Notes: generated by a model from the sequence alone, not told the origin. Counted from the first letter of the stretch, positions 25,691 through 35,068 are shown. The stretch: 64,000 nt of DNA from Levilactobacillus namurensis (GCF_032197885.1 NZ_CP134159.1:744001-808000); one strand, 5' to 3'. Program-made: numbers and translations.

Positions 25691-26761
25691 TCAATGGTGC
25701 ATTTTGAATTCCAGGTACCGGTCATTGTAAGTTTGCACCACGTTGGGTGATAAATCACGATAAATCTGGAGGTGACGAGTTGTTTGGCGGGTCGGGTAGA
25801 ACTGCCGGTCGTTTCGAATCACCTTGGGAAGCAGGGCCTTAGCCCGTCGGTTCGGCGTCGCATAACCAATGTACTCGGCATTTTGGGCCGCGTTCTCTGG
25901 CCGACTCATGAAGTTCAAGAAGGCGTAAATGGCGGCGTAGTGTTGGGCGGACTTGGGGATGACTAAGTTGTCGATCCATAAGTTACTCCCTTCGCTCGGG
26001 ACGACGTAGTGGAGGTGGCGGTTGTGACTCAGCATTTCCGCCGCTTCGCCGGACCAGTCGACCGCCACGGCGGCCTCATCTTGAATCATGTACATCTTGA
26101 TTTCATCCGCAACGACCGCCTTCACGTTGGGACTCAACGCATTCAACTTGTGGGTAGCCGCCCGTAAAGTTGCGGGATTGGTGGTGTTCATGGAATGGCC
26201 TTGTTCGGCTAATGCCATCCCCAGGATATCACGGGCGGAATCAATCAGCATGATCTGGTCGCGGTACTTGGGGGACCAGAGCTGAGACCAGTGGGTCAGA
26301 CTACCCGGCTTCACGAAGCGGTCATTGTAGATGATCCCTAGGGTTCCCCAGAAGTAGGGAAGCGAGTAGGTGTTGCCCGGGTCGTACGACTTGTTGAGAA
26401 ACAGGGGGTCGTAGTTGGTCAGGCCAGTTAAGCGACTACGGTCGATGGGCTGTAGCAGGTGAGCCTGCTTGAGCTTGCTGACCATGTAGTCACTGGGAAC
26501 GGTCAGGTCGTAGTGGGTGCCGCCCTGTTTCAACTTGGTAAACATGGCTTCGTTGCTGTCGAAGGTCTCCACGTTGACGTGGTAGCCCGTTTCCTTTTGA
26601 AACTTGGTAAGCAGTTGGGGATCGATGTAGTCTCCCCAATTATACAGATTGAGGACCTTGGCACCGGTGCTGCCACTGGAGGTAGTCAGCGTGTGACTGG
26701 TGTAAGCCAGTAGGCCACAGACACCTAGAAGCAGGGCCACGATGGTCAATAGACGTTTCAT
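25691..26761 (-). CDS. potD: Spermidine/putrescine ABC transporter substrate-binding protein PotD
   Basis: An exported solute-binding protein of about 356 residues with N-terminal hydrophobic segment MKRLLTIVALLLGVCGLLAY (signal peptide or membrane anchor). PotD features are LNLYNWGDYIDPQLLTKFQK, VPSDYMVSKLKQ, LPYFWGTLGIIYNDRFV, AVAVDWSGEAAEML and NLWIDNLVIPKSA. It binds polyamines outside the cell. The frame is open further upstream, but ATG at 26761 overlaps the potC stop as ATGA and begins the signal peptide. It is the last gene of potABCD. Confidence 0.93.
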   Translation of the reverse strand: MKRLLTIVALLLGVCGLLAYTSHTLTTSSGSTGAKVLNLYNWGDYIDPQLLTKFQKETGYHVNVETFDSNEAMFTKLKQGGTHYDLTVPSDYMVSKLKQAHLLQPIDRSRLTGLTNYDPLFLNKSYDPGNTYSLPYFWGTLGIIYNDRFVKPGSLTHWSQLWSPKYRDQIMLIDSARDILGMALAEQGHSMNTTNPATLRAATHKLNALSPNVKAVVADEIKMYMIQDEAAVAVDWSGEAAEMLSHNRHLHYVVPSEGSNLWIDNLVIPKSAQHYAAIYAFLNFMSRPENAAQNAEYIGYATPNRRAKALLPKVIRNDRQFYPTRQTTRHLQIYRDLSPNVVQTYNDRYLEFKMHH

Positions 26762-27558
26762 AATGTCGCCCCCTGACGCTTCGTTTTCCGGCGATGATGC
26801 CGTTGTTGGAGCCAATAGTAGCCGCCAACTAGTAATAGGGAGAAGAGGAACATCACCCCGGAGAGGGCGTTGATTTCAAGGTCGATCCCCTGGCGCGCCC
26901 GGGAGTAGATCTCAACGGACAGGGTGGAGAACCCGTTTCCCGTGACGAAGAAGGTCACGGCAAAGTCGTCCAGAGAATAGGTCAACGCCATGAAGAACCC
27001 GGTAAAGATTCCCGGCGAGATGAACGGAATGATCACTCGGGATAGGAGTTCCTTAGTGGTCGCTCCCAGGTCTTGGGCTGCCGCCAGCATCGCGGGCCGC
27101 ATTTCCCGTAATCGGGGCAAGACCATCAAGACCACGATGGGAATCTCAAAGGCGATGTGGCTCAAGAGAACGGAGCCAAAGCCTAAAGGCAGCTTGAGGG
27201 TGGTGAAGAAAATCAAGAAGCTGGCCCCGATGATGACGTCGGGAGAGACCATCAGAATGTTGTTGAGGTTCAACAGCACATCCCGGGTGACGCGCTTAGA
27301 CGTCCGGTGGATGCTCAAGGCCCCCAGGGTGCCAATTAACGTCGCAATGAGGGCGGACAATAGCGCGACTAGCAGGGTATTGGCCACGATGGCTAACATC
27401 CGGGGGTCGGCAAAGAGGTCCGCGTAGTGTTTCCAGGTGAACCCGTGGTAGTTGGTCATGGTGTCACCGGCGCTAAACGAGTAGACGATAAGGTAGATGA
27501 TGGGGACGTAAAGAATGATGAAAATCAAAATAAGGTATGCGCGAGATAACTTTTTCAT
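26758..27558 (-). CDS. potC: Spermidine/putrescine ABC transporter permease PotC
   Basis: A 266-residue membrane protein with six helices. The N-terminal LILIFIILYVPIIYLIVYSF and EAA-type loop AAAQDLGATTKELLSRVIIP identify a PotC-type permease; SLDDFAVTFFVTGNGFSTL is a family hallmark. It forms the channel with PotB. Start and stop overlap its neighbours by 4 bp each. Confidence 0.93.
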   Translation of the reverse strand: MKKLSRAYLILIFIILYVPIIYLIVYSFSAGDTMTNYHGFTWKHYADLFADPRMLAIVANTLLVALLSALIATLIGTLGALSIHRTSKRVTRDVLLNLNNILMVSPDVIIGASFLIFFTTLKLPLGFGSVLLSHIAFEIPIVVLMVLPRLREMRPAMLAAAQDLGATTKELLSRVIIPFISPGIFTGFFMALTYSLDDFAVTFFVTGNGFSTLSVEIYSRARQGIDLEINALSGVMFLFSLLLVGGYYWLQQRHHRRKTKRQGATL

Positions 27559-28370
27559 CGTGGGAACCCCCCTGGTTGGTCGTGGTCGTTGGTCAGTTGC
27601 ATCACAATGATCATGGCCAGAATTAAAATCACGCCGATCGTCGACCCCATCCCCCAGTTCATGGTGGTCAAGAAGTGCTCCTCAATCGCGGTCCCTAAGG
27701 TGATGACCTTATTTCCGCCAATCAGACGCGTCAGCATGAAGAGGGATAACGAGGGGATGAAGACGGCTTGGACGCCCGCCTTGACCCCGGGGAGCGTCAA
27801 CGGAAAGATGACGCGACGGAAGGTCTGCCACCGGGTGGCGCCGAGGTCGAGACTGGCGTTGACGTAGGCGGGGTTGAGGTCGTCTAAGGCGTTATAGATG
27901 GGTAAAATCATGAACGGAATCTGGATATAGGTGGCCACGAAGATGAAGCTGGCGTTGGTGAATAAGAGCTGGTGCGGGCCGATGCCGATAAAGCGCAAGA
28001 AGTTATTGGCCATACCAGCTTGACTGAAGATGCCGATGAAGGCGTAGGCCTTAAGTAAGATGTTGATCCAGGTGGGGAGGATGACCAGCAACAGCCAGAA
28101 TTGACGGTGCTTCAATTGATGAAGCACGTACGCCGTAGGATAGCTGATGATTCCGGTGAATAGGGTGATCAGCAGGGCGTACCAGATGGAGTTGGCCGTC
28201 ATCTTTAAGTACACGCCAGATTGGAAGTAGGTCGCGTAGTTGTTCAGGGTAAACTGATGGTCTAAGTTGAAGAAGGATTGGTACACGATCAAGGCGACCG
28301 GCGCAATCACGAAGAGGGCCAGCCACAGACCGTAGGGGAGAAAGTAGCCCCAGTTTTTACGGTTGGTCAT
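27555..28370 (-). CDS. potB: Spermidine/putrescine ABC transporter permease PotB
   Basis: A 271-residue membrane protein with helices from [20 protein letters not shown] onward. The EAA loop reads [40 protein letters not shown] and [14 protein letters not shown] are PotB features. It partners PotC in polyamine import. It overlaps potA by 14 bp and potC by 4 bp. Confidence 0.93.
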   Translation of the reverse strand: MTNRKNWGYFLPYGLWLALFVIAPVALIVYQSFFNLDHQFTLNNYATYFQSGVYLKMTANSIWYALLITLFTGIISYPTAYVLHQLKHRQFWLLLVILPTWINILLKAYAFIGIFSQAGMANNFLRFIGIGPHQLLFTNASFIFVATYIQIPFMILPIYNALDDLNPAYVNASLDLGATRWQTFRRVIFPLTLPGVKAGVQAVFIPSLSLFMLTRLIGGNKVITLGTAIEEHFLTTMNWGMGSTIGVILILAMIIVMQLTNDHDQPGGFPR

Positions 28371-29469
28371 GGTCGGCGTCCTCCGTTCCTTCGTAAGTCT
28401 CCAGGCGGGCGTCGAATTCCGCTTCTTTTTCGTGGAGCCGCATCACGTGGAGGTCCTGTGGCCGGAAGCTGATGCCGATGGTCTCCCCGTCTTCGGCAGG
28501 ATTGACCGAGTGGATCAACCAGCTGTGGCCCCGGGTGTCCGTCGCCGCGATTTCGTAGTAGTCCCCCCGAAAGAGCTGCGTGTCGATGGTCATGGTCAAC
28601 TTAGCGTGCGCCAGGTCAGTTAGGGTGAGGTCTTCGGGCCGGAGCACGACCTCGACCGGTTCGTCGGTGGGAATTCCCGCGTCGGAACACTCGAACTGTT
28701 GGCCGTTGAATGCGACTTGGAAGTCGGCGACCATCTTACCGGGCAGAATATTGCTTTCGCCGATGAAGTCCGCGACAAAGTGGTTGATGGGTTCGTCGTA
28801 GATGTCGACGGGGGTCCCGCTCTGAAGGACTTCTCCGTTGTTCATCACGAAGATTTCGTCACTCATCGCGAGAGCTTCTTCTTGGTCGTGGGTCACGAAC
28901 AGGAAGGTGATGCCCAGTCGTTGTTGGAGGTCGCGCAATTCGTATTGCATTTCCCGGCGGAGCTTCGCATCCAGGGCCGAGAGGGGTTCGTCTAGGAGGA
29001 GCACACGGGGCTGCATGATGATGGCCCGGGCGATGGCGACCCGTTGTTGCTGGCCCCCGGAGAGGGCACTGATGGCGCGCTCCTGATAGCCGGCTAAGCG
29101 CACCAGCTTAAGGGCCTGGTCGACTTTTTGGGTGATCTCTGATTTCGGGCGCTTTTGCAGGGTCAGACCGAAGGCAACGTTTTCCGCGACGGTGAGGTGG
29201 GGGAATAGCGCGTAGTCTTGGAAAACCGTGTTCACGTTCCGGTGGTTGGCGGGAACGTCGTTGATGCGGTGACCGTCGAATAGGACGTCGCCGGAAGTGA
29301 CCTGGTTGAAGCCGGAAATGGTCCGTAAAATCGTGGTTTTCCCACAACCGGAGGGACCTAGCAGCGTGTAGAACTTTCCGGGTTCCAGGGTAAGATTGAT
29401 ATTTTTTAAGATGGTATGGTCTCCGTAGCGTTGGGTGACGTGACGGAGTTCGATAATTGGCTGACCCAT
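28357..29469 (-). CDS. potA: Spermidine/putrescine ABC transporter ATP-binding protein PotA
   Basis: A 370-residue ATPase: Walker [11 protein letters not shown]-loop [19 protein letters not shown], signature [20 protein letters not shown], Walker [13 protein letters not shown] and the switch [15 protein letters not shown]. After residue 240 it has a TOBE-type regulatory domain ([25 protein letters not shown]). It energises the PotBCD uptake complex. It is first in the operon; AGAGGGGGTTGTCC precedes the ATG, and a TATAAT-like box lies 65 bp upstream at 29535-29540. Confidence 0.94.
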   Translation of the reverse strand: MGQPIIELRHVTQRYGDHTILKNINLTLEPGKFYTLLGPSGCGKTTILRTISGFNQVTSGDVLFDGHRINDVPANHRNVNTVFQDYALFPHLTVAENVAFGLTLQKRPKSEITQKVDQALKLVRLAGYQERAISALSGGQQQRVAIARAIIMQPRVLLLDEPLSALDAKLRREMQYELRDLQQRLGITFLFVTHDQEEALAMSDEIFVMNNGEVLQSGTPVDIYDEPINHFVADFIGESNILPGKMVADFQVAFNGQQFECSDAGIPTDEPVEVVLRPEDLTLTDLAHAKLTMTIDTQLFRGDYYEIAATDTRGHSWLIHSVNPAEDGETIGISFRPQDLHVMRLHEKEAEFDARLETYEGTEDADHDQP

Positions 29470-29534
29470 TGGACAACCCCCTCTGTAAGAATTTCGATGG
29501 CGTTGAGGGTGGTAAACCCCTTACAGCTCTATTG

Positions 29535-29540
29535 ATTATA
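29535..29540 (-). promoter_or_regulatory. -10 box of potABCD
   Basis: A perfect TATAAT on the minus strand lies 65 bp before potA. The -35 is weak (TTTATT-like at 17 bp). Confidence 0.45.
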
Positions 29541-29747
29541 GCGGGTTTAGTCCTAAAAATAAACCAGCAACTAAGCAGAAATTGGGTCGAGACGGGGTGG
29601 TAGTCAACCCACTTAACCGGTACGTGGCTAAGCGACGTTCCAACCGGATTCCCCCGTGGTAGCAATCGCGCTTAGTCGGGGCCAATTGACCGTAGCGGAA
29701 TCACGCGGAGAAGCCTATAATCAACTACCATAGGGAGTGGTTAATCG

Positions 29748-30269
29748 ATGACAGTCACGTTTGAAAATGCGCAACCCGCAGACTTACCACGGATTGTGGC
29801 AATTTATAATGAAATTATCCCCAGCCGGTTAGCGACGACCGACCTGACCCCCGTGACGGTGGCGTCGCGCGAGGCCTGGTTTGCGAGCTTCGACCCAGCG
29901 AGTCGGCCCATTTGGACGATCCGGGTGGCGGGAACAATCGCGGGGTGGGTCAGTCTGGAATCCTTCTACGGGCGGCCGGCTTACCGCCACACCGTCGAAA
30001 TCAGTCTGTACATTGATGCGGCTTTTCGGCACCAGGGCTTGGGACAACGGACGTTAGCGTTTGTGATGACGCAGTTGCCCCGGCTAGACATTGATCGAAT
30101 CGTGGCGTTTGTGTTCAGTCATAATACGCCCAGTCAGGCGTTGTTTAAGCACAACGGGTTTACGGTTTGGGGCCACCTACCAGAGGTGGCTGAGATGGAC
30201 GGCACACTGTATAGTTTGGACATTCTGGGCCGTTATTTTCCGGAAGCAGCCGGTCACGGCCAAAATTAA
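29748..30269 (+). CDS. GNAT N-acetyltransferase, phosphinothricin-acetyltransferase-like
   Basis: A 173-residue enzyme starting MTVTFENAQPADLPRIVAIY. PAT-like traits are IYNEIIPSRLATTDLTPVTV, VAGTIAGWVSLESFYGRPAY, VEISLYIDAAFRHQGLGQRT (acetyl-CoA pyrophosphate loop RHQGLG) and SHNTPSQALFKHNGFTVWGH. This subgroup acetylates amino groups of methionine sulfoximine-like compounds, but its natural substrate here is unknown. The same frame stays open for 19 codons after the TAA, probably by chance. Confidence 0.82.
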   Translation: MTVTFENAQPADLPRIVAIYNEIIPSRLATTDLTPVTVASREAWFASFDPASRPIWTIRVAGTIAGWVSLESFYGRPAYRHTVEISLYIDAAFRHQGLGQRTLAFVMTQLPRLDIDRIVAFVFSHNTPSQALFKHNGFTVWGHLPEVAEMDGTLYSLDILGRYFPEAAGHGQN

Positions 30270-30498
30270 GCTACCCTGAAGGGGGCCGCTCAGCAGGCCG
30301 GAAAAGCCTATCAGACCGCGATTGCGTAAAAATTTGATGAGAATTTTCGCTTTTACGGGGGGCCTAGGCGGCTTGTAACGTCATTTGGCGGTCGGGGCAC
30401 CGGGTGCAGGAAAAATAAGCGGGTCTAAGCCATGAGAAAATCCACAGATAGTAGCGAGTGACGTCTGCTAGACTAGGGCCAGTCAGGAGGAATGACCC

Positions 30499-31089
30499 AT
30501 GATTAAAGACCAAACAATTAACGTGACGGACTTGGAACCGTACCAGACCTATCAGCAGTGCACACTAGTGTTGCCTAGCTTGCCTAGTCACGTGAGCGAT
30601 GTTCACCTGAACCGGTGCCAGTTCGTTGGTGACTTGGACCACAGTGAGTGGCTGGATTGCCACTTCCAAGATTGTGACTTCGCGAATCGGACTTGGACTC
30701 ACAGTGTCCTGTACCGGTGTACGTTTACCCGGTGTAACTTACTGGGAACCGCTTTTCTGGAGAATCGGTGGCAGGACGTGACGGTGACGGAGAGTCGGGG
30801 GGACTACCTGAACCTCAGCGGGTCGCAGCTTACGCGGTGTCGGTTAGCTGCAACCACGCTGAAAGAGGCGTATTTACGGGCTTGTCGGGTGACGCCGCCA
30901 CTGGTCTTAGATCGGTGTGACTTGAACCTGGCGAGTTTTGGGGAGACACGTTTGCAGGGCGTTGACCTCACGACTAGTACTTTTGACCAACTCGAAGTTG
31001 ACGTCACTCCCCGGAGCTTAGCGGGGCTCGTGATTAATCCGGTGCAGGCGGCCCCCATCTTAGGTCTGTTCGGTGTCAAAATTAAGTAG
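30499..31089 (+). CDS. Pentapeptide-repeat protein
   Basis: The 196-residue protein is built of five-residue steps with a central Leu or Phe: HLNRCQFVGDLDHSEWLDCH, FQDCDFANRTWTHSVLYRCT, FTRCNLLGTAFLENRWQDV, and later LVLDRCDLNLASFGETRLQG. Such repeats fold into a right-handed quadrilateral beta helix. Cys is frequent at the exposed positions, as in many Gram-positive members. Qnr/MfpA-type relatives mimic DNA and protect gyrase; whether this one does so is unknown. AGGAGGAAT precedes the ATG. Transcribed alone. Confidence 0.8.
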   Translation: MIKDQTINVTDLEPYQTYQQCTLVLPSLPSHVSDVHLNRCQFVGDLDHSEWLDCHFQDCDFANRTWTHSVLYRCTFTRCNLLGTAFLENRWQDVTVTESRGDYLNLSGSQLTRCRLAATTLKEAYLRACRVTPPLVLDRCDLNLASFGETRLQGVDLTTSTFDQLEVDVTPRSLAGLVINPVQAAPILGLFGVKIK

Positions 31090-31140
31090 CGGGATTGTGA
31101 CCGTTTTAGCGTGAATTTAGGCCGAGTTAGTCTACACTGG

Positions 31141-31176
31141 TTCGGAATATCCGGTAGTTGAAAACGGATTTCCGAA
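31141..31176 (+). promoter_or_regulatory. Inverted repeat just before the ribosome site of 31192-31578
   Basis: TTCGGAATATCCG and CGGATTTCCGAA form an almost perfect 12-bp inverted repeat ending two bases before GGAGGAG. It could be an operator or a translational hairpin. Confidence 0.35.
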
Positions 31177-31191
31177 TGGGAGGAGATTAAT

Positions 31192-31578
31192 ATGGCAATT
31201 CTGGAGATGGGGCCCTTAGCTGACTGGGCTGAGGCAACGGCGGAATTATTGGCGGTTTGTGTGGCACTTTTTCTACCGTATTACACTGATTATCAAAAGA
31301 AAAAGCACCAACGCCGCAACTTAAAGATTGTGTTGCAGGAGTTAGTGCAGGCGGCGCTGGAGCAGCGGCCAGATAGTGTGAAGACCTTGGATATCTTTAT
31401 TAAAGTGTCTTTCTTGGGCAATCGTGATAGTGCCAACGACGAGTTGTTAATGGTGGGCAGCCACATGGTGAGTCTATTTGAAGACACGGCGTTAGATCGG
31501 CAGGCCACGCAACAGGAGGTCGTGCGCTTGATGACACAGTTAGGGTTGTCGGTGACGGAACCTGTGGTGGCTGATTGA
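31192..31578 (+). CDS. Hypothetical 128-residue protein with one membrane segment
   Basis: The N-terminal part (WAEATAELLAVCVALFLPYY) predicts one membrane helix, followed by a basic stretch KKKHQRRNLK that should remain inside, and then a soluble helical domain of about 80 residues. GGGAGGAG precedes the ATG, and an inverted repeat lies directly upstream. The topology recalls small membrane-tethered accessory proteins, but I do not recognise the family. It ends 3 bp from the convergent yaaA stop, with no terminator between. Confidence 0.6.
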   Translation: MAILEMGPLADWAEATAELLAVCVALFLPYYTDYQKKKHQRRNLKIVLQELVQAALEQRPDSVKTLDIFIKVSFLGNRDSANDELLMVGSHMVSLFEDTALDRQATQQEVVRLMTQLGLSVTEPVVAD

Positions 31579-31581
31579 GGG

Positions 31582-32328
31582 TCACTGTTGGTTGAGAAAG
31601 ACTAGTTGGGTGTCCGTGGACCATTGTGCATCAAAGTGGTAGTCGGGGTGGTCAAAGGCGCGGATGCCGGCAACGGAGGTTACCTGATGTTCAGCGAGGT
31701 AGCGGACCATCGCGCCGCGGGCCATCTTAGCTAGTGTGGCCTTAGTCTTTAACCGACCGTCGACCAGGCTCGCGAAGACGATGGTCACGAAGGGCTGTTG
31801 GGGTGCCAGGTAAGGGCGAATGGCCTTGGCGTATTCTTGGGAGGCCAGGTTGATGATGGGCTCCGTCGGGGTAGCCAGGGCGTGATAGAGGCGGTCCCCC
31901 CAGAACGCGTACAGGTTCGCCGTGGCCCCCACCGCAAGCTTGGCCTGCATCTCGAGGCGGTAAGGAACGATACCGTCGAACGGACGAAGAATGCCGTAGA
32001 AGCCGGAGAGAATCCGCAGATTTTGACGGACGTAGTCGAGAGCGGGCGCGGTGAAGAGGTCAGGGGCCATGTACTGGTACTGAATGCCCGTATAACTGAG
32101 GATGGCTGGGGTGAGCTGATGGTGCAGATCGAGTTGCTGTAGCCAGTGATAGTTGGGTTCAGCGAGCTTGTCGCTACAGTGCCATAAGACCTTGGCCTCG
32201 GGATAAGACAATTCCCGTAGGCGGTCGAGAAGTTGGGCCGTTTGGGGCAGGTACTGGGGCAGACCGTCGATTGCGAACGTGTCGGTATCGACGACCATTT
32301 TTTTAGCGGGCGCAATGATGATTTTCAT
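31582..32328 (-). CDS. yaaA: YaaA-family (DUF328) protein, peroxide stress response type
   Basis: A 248-residue protein with the family opening MKIIIAPAKKM, then LLDRLRELSYPEAKVLWHCS, AILSYTGIQYQYMAPD, LRILSGFYGILRPFDGIVPY and INLASQEYAKAI, all conserved in YaaA. In Escherichia coli YaaA lowers free iron and protects DNA during peroxide stress, and it can bind DNA. AGGTGGCTTCC precedes the start. It is convergent with and nearly abuts the 128-residue gene. Confidence 0.9.
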   Translation of the reverse strand: MKIIIAPAKKMVVDTDTFAIDGLPQYLPQTAQLLDRLRELSYPEAKVLWHCSDKLAEPNYHWLQQLDLHHQLTPAILSYTGIQYQYMAPDLFTAPALDYVRQNLRILSGFYGILRPFDGIVPYRLEMQAKLAVGATANLYAFWGDRLYHALATPTEPIINLASQEYAKAIRPYLAPQQPFVTIVFASLVDGRLKTKATLAKMARGAMVRYLAEHQVTSVAGIRAFDHPDYHFDAQWSTDTQLVFLNQQ

Positions 32329-32387
32329 GGGGAAGCCACCTTTCGCCTTTTAGTATACGATTAATCAAAAGAATAAAGCAGGATATC

Positions 32388-32418
32388 AAAAAAAGTCGGC
32401 TAATTTGCCGACTTTTTA
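32388..32418 (-). terminator. Terminator of small lipoprotein gene
   Basis: AAAGTCGGC pairs with GCCGACTTT around six bases. A T run follows on the minus strand and also on the plus strand. Confidence 0.85.
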
Positions 32419-32439
32419 GATAGGCCAATTTTGCTTAGG

Positions 32440-32814
32440 TTATTTGCAGACGGGGTTGGACACGGTGTAGGTCTTGTAACCCTTTTGAGCAACGGCGTAC
32501 TTAAAGGTCTTGCATTGGCTCAGCTTCTTGGCTTGAGCTTTCGACAACTTGATATCGAAGTTCCCCTTGTTGGCCACGCTGAACTTCTTGACGCATTGCT
32601 TCTTGCCGTTTAAGACGGTTAATTTAGCATTTTTCCGACCGTTTTTGAATTCAAGCTTTTGGGCGTTCTTGTGATAGTTCGTCCGTAACTTGATTTGCTT
32701 AGCAGTTGAAACCGTCTTAACGCTGGTCTTACTCCCTTGGGCACTGGTTGAAGCACAGCCCCCTAAAGCGAATAAAGCGGCGACACTAGCAACATAACCT
32801 AAAACTTTTTTCAT
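32440..32814 (-). CDS. Small Lys-rich lipoprotein
   Basis: The 124-residue precursor has a lipoprotein signal (MKKVLGYVASVAALFALGGC, lipobox GGC after Leu-Gly). The mature part is Lys/Thr-rich with beta-type pattern (AQKLEFKNGRKNAKLTVLNG) and three further cysteines (QCVKK, QCKTF and a penultimate Cys). It should be anchored on the outer membrane face. No family is recognised. AGGGGGAG lies upstream of the ATG. First of three consecutive minus-strand exported-protein genes. Confidence 0.7.
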   Translation of the reverse strand: MKKVLGYVASVAALFALGGCASTSAQGSKTSVKTVSTAKQIKLRTNYHKNAQKLEFKNGRKNAKLTVLNGKKQCVKKFSVANKGNFDIKLSKAQAKKLSQCKTFKYAVAQKGYKTYTVSNPVCK

Positions 32815-33052
32815 AAATAACTCCCCCTAGAAATGAATAGGTAGTCGCTATTGGCTATCTGAGACCTAGTGTATCGGGGTGACCGTTCGGCGTCAATATT
32901 GCCGTCCCGCTCAGCAATTAAGGCGATAATCGGCTAGTGATTGCAACGGCTAATCGCCGACATGGCGGTCAGGAGGGGACTTGCTGGTTAGGAAAGGCGA
33001 GTTAGGTATACTCACTGTTCAATCCTTTTGGGGAAACACCATAATTAAGACG

Positions 33053-33078
33053 AAAAGACCACCCGAAGGTAGTCTTTT
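33053..33078 (-). terminator. Terminator after secreted protein 33088-34116
   Basis: AAAAGACCACC pairs with GGTAGTCTTTT (one mismatch) around CGAA and is followed by four T on the minus strand. Confidence 0.65.
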
Positions 33079-33087
33079 GAGGAAAGC

Positions 33088-34116
33088 TTACTGCAATCCT
33101 TGAATATAGGTTTTAGCTGTTTTTTCATCAAATGCAGCATTGCCGTCGGAACTGCCTTGTAAGTAGTAGGCGTATGCCTCCGCAATGTTTTCTAGGTTAG
33201 CATAGAACTTTTTATGGCCAACGTTCACCGTTATCCGGAAAGTACCGGCATCCCCATTGTAGCTATCGTAGGCTTGGAAGACATGCCCCAGTGACATCTT
33301 TAAACGGTAGAGTTTTTTACCTGAAATAGTCACCTTTTTAGTGCCGAACCCCTTCATTGGTTTAGCAAGGTAATAAGTGTAAACGGACTTGCCGCGGTTA
33401 AACTTCTTGATTTTAACTGACTGGGCAACTTTAGTGTAATTGGGGTTCCCTGACTTGGTGGTGTACTTGTTGTAGTAATTTAAGTAATTGTCAGCGGTTA
33501 CCGTGATGAAACCGTTATTTCTTCTATCAACATCAAAATAAGACTGACGATTCTTCTGATAGAGTGTGGGGAGATTGGAATATGCGCCGTGAGCAAATGC
33601 CGTGTTGGGTGTATATTTTGTGAGAAAGGCGGTTTGGGCCGGTTTCGTTAGTTTCTTCATGGACACGGCAAACGACCACTTTTTACCAATGACATTAAAG
33701 ACCTTTTTCTGATTTTTCTTTGATAGGGTGGGCGTTTTAATGTTAGCAATTCCCCAATCGTTGACATTACCAATAACCACTGAATGTTTATTGAGCGTCA
33801 CACCGTGGGTTCGATTTTCGTTTCCAACAGTTAATCGGTTGCCAATGGTGAAGACGTCGGGCTCGAATGGCATGACTTTAGTAGAGCTCATGTTAATTCG
33901 TGTTAATTTTGGTAAATTTCGCATGCCAACTCGATCAAACTCCGAATCGACTTTCTTACTCGTTTTAGTGACCTTTCTGTCGTACTTTGCGTAACTCGCT
34001 AGAATTTTCTTTTTACTTTGACTGATGGCCTTGGCAGGAGTCGCTGTTAGTCCCACACCCATCAGTGTTCCTAGTAACATTAAACTCGTAATCCCTCTCC
34101 CGGTTAACTTAAACAA
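33088..34116 (-). CDS. Secreted protein of unknown function, AT-richer than its surroundings
   Basis: A precursor of about 342 residues. AGGGGG sits seven bases before a TTG at 34116, giving MFKLTGRGITSLMLLGTLMG and a signal peptide cleaved near AKA. The mature protein is Lys-rich without Cys (TPTLSKKNQKKVFNVIGKKW, TKKVTISGKKLYRLKMSLGH), with beta-sheet pattern and a helical C-terminal QGSSDGNAAFDEKTAKTYIQ. The base composition is visibly lower in GC than neighbouring genes, and codon choice differs (many AAA, ATT). It may have been acquired recently. No domain recognised. Confidence 0.65.
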   Translation of the reverse strand: MFKLTGRGITSLMLLGTLMGVGLTATPAKAISQSKKKILASYAKYDRKVTKTSKKVDSEFDRVGMRNLPKLTRINMSSTKVMPFEPDVFTIGNRLTVGNENRTHGVTLNKHSVVIGNVNDWGIANIKTPTLSKKNQKKVFNVIGKKWSFAVSMKKLTKPAQTAFLTKYTPNTAFAHGAYSNLPTLYQKNRQSYFDVDRRNNGFITVTADNYLNYYNKYTTKSGNPNYTKVAQSVKIKKFNRGKSVYTYYLAKPMKGFGTKKVTISGKKLYRLKMSLGHVFQAYDSYNGDAGTFRITVNVGHKKFYANLENIAEAYAYYLQGSSDGNAAFDEKTAKTYIQGLQ

Positions 34117-34259
34117 TGTAATACCCCCTAATATATTTTGAACCATTTAATTGTAGCGCAGGTGATTTAAAATTAAAATCTAGCTTATTAACCAGTAAAG
34201 AGATTTATTATTCATACTTTTTGGGGGATGCCGGTTTACGTGGAGGCGGGGAGAAAGAC

Positions 34260-34298
34260 AAAAATAAGCCATTCCCTAAAATGAGAATGGCTTATTTT
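34260..34298 (-). terminator. Terminator after secreted protein 34328-35068
   Basis: AAAATAAGCCATTC with GAATGGCTTATTTT forms a 14-bp perfect stem; it could work in both directions. Confidence 0.85.
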
Positions 34299-34327
34299 GA
34301 GGTTGAATATGGGGATGCAGTAATGGG

Positions 34328-35068
34328 TTAGTCCGTATCGATATCGGTATACGACCGAATATACGAGGCTTTGACCCAACCGGCGTAGTGGTACTGATCC
34401 GTTGAGACAATGTAGTCGAAGACGTCGCCTTCCCGGGTACGTTTAGCGGCCTTAACGATTTTAAATTTGGCGGCGTGTGGCAGGGAAGTGGTAGTGGTTT
34501 CCTTCATTTGGCCTAGTTTCTTCGTGGGATATTGCGTGTAAGGGACAACGTTCCAGAGAATTCCAGGAACGGCAATACCGACGGCTTCGTTGGCGTGGTT
34601 ATAGGTGGTGACGGCTGAAGTTGTTTTGGCAGATTTGAGTCCACCGGAAAACTTACCGATTTTCTTGCCGCCATAGACGTAACCCCGATACTTTTTGTTC
34701 ATGGACACGACGCGGTAGTAGACGGATCCGGTATTGGTCACCTTGTAGCCATAAGCGCGAAAGTAGTAGGTAGATCCCTTATGGGACGGATTTTTAGTGG
34801 TGTCGGCGTAAGTTTGGGCGTCTTTAGTAGTGTAGGTCCCAAATGTCTTCATGAGGGCTTTTGAAGCCACCAGTTTAGCGCCCTTAACCGTCCCAGGTTT
34901 CGTGTATAATGCGTGCTTCCCAGTGGTGGTCACGTTGCGCTTAGAAGCCGCTGTTTTTAGTGTCGTATAGCCGGTTTTGATAGTGGCGGCGTGGACGCTT
35001 TGAACCATGCCCAAAGCGCTAATGATAACGGTCAATGATACGAGTAAGTGTTTGGTAAGTTGTCTCAT
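34328..35068 (-). CDS. Secreted hypothetical protein, 246 residues
   Basis: GAGGAGGG precedes ATG at 35068, giving MRQLTKHLLVSLTVIISALG and a signal peptide cleaved after VHA. The mature part contains KHALYTKPGTVKGAKLVAS, STYYFRAYGYKVTNTGSVYY and RVVSMNKKYRGYVYGGKKIG, a pattern like SH3/SLAP-type wall-binding repeats of lactobacilli (tyrosine- and lysine-rich with YR-V and RGYV). The C-terminal part FDYIVSTDQYHYAGWVKASY looks like another such unit. A cell wall attached role is likely; no enzyme domain is seen. Confidence 0.7.
   Translation of the reverse strand: MRQLTKHLLVSLTVIISALGMVQSVHAATIKTGYTTLKTAASKRNVTTTGKHALYTKPGTVKGAKLVASKALMKTFGTYTTKDAQTYADTTKNPSHKGSTYYFRAYGYKVTNTGSVYYRVVSMNKKYRGYVYGGKKIGKFSGGLKSAKTTSAVTTYNHANEAVGIAVPGILWNVVPYTQYPTKKLGQMKETTTTSLPHAAKFKIVKAAKRTREGDVFDYIVSTDQYHYAGWVKASYIRSYTDIDTD

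Noticed and set aside
29570..29745. Inverted repeats and a CGTTCCAACC string before the PAT-like gene, possibly another copy of the structured element
   Set aside because: No matching closing stem or 15-bp hairpin could be found; similarity is limited to ten bases.
30267..30329. The PAT-like gene frame stays open 19 codons beyond its TAA, encoding an Ala/Gln-rich tail
   Set aside because: The protein already has full family length, and a short open stretch in GC-rich sequence is expected by chance.
32815..33052. Possible small RNA between lipoprotein and secreted protein genes
   Set aside because: Short GC-rich segments occur but no stable, terminator-ended structure was found.
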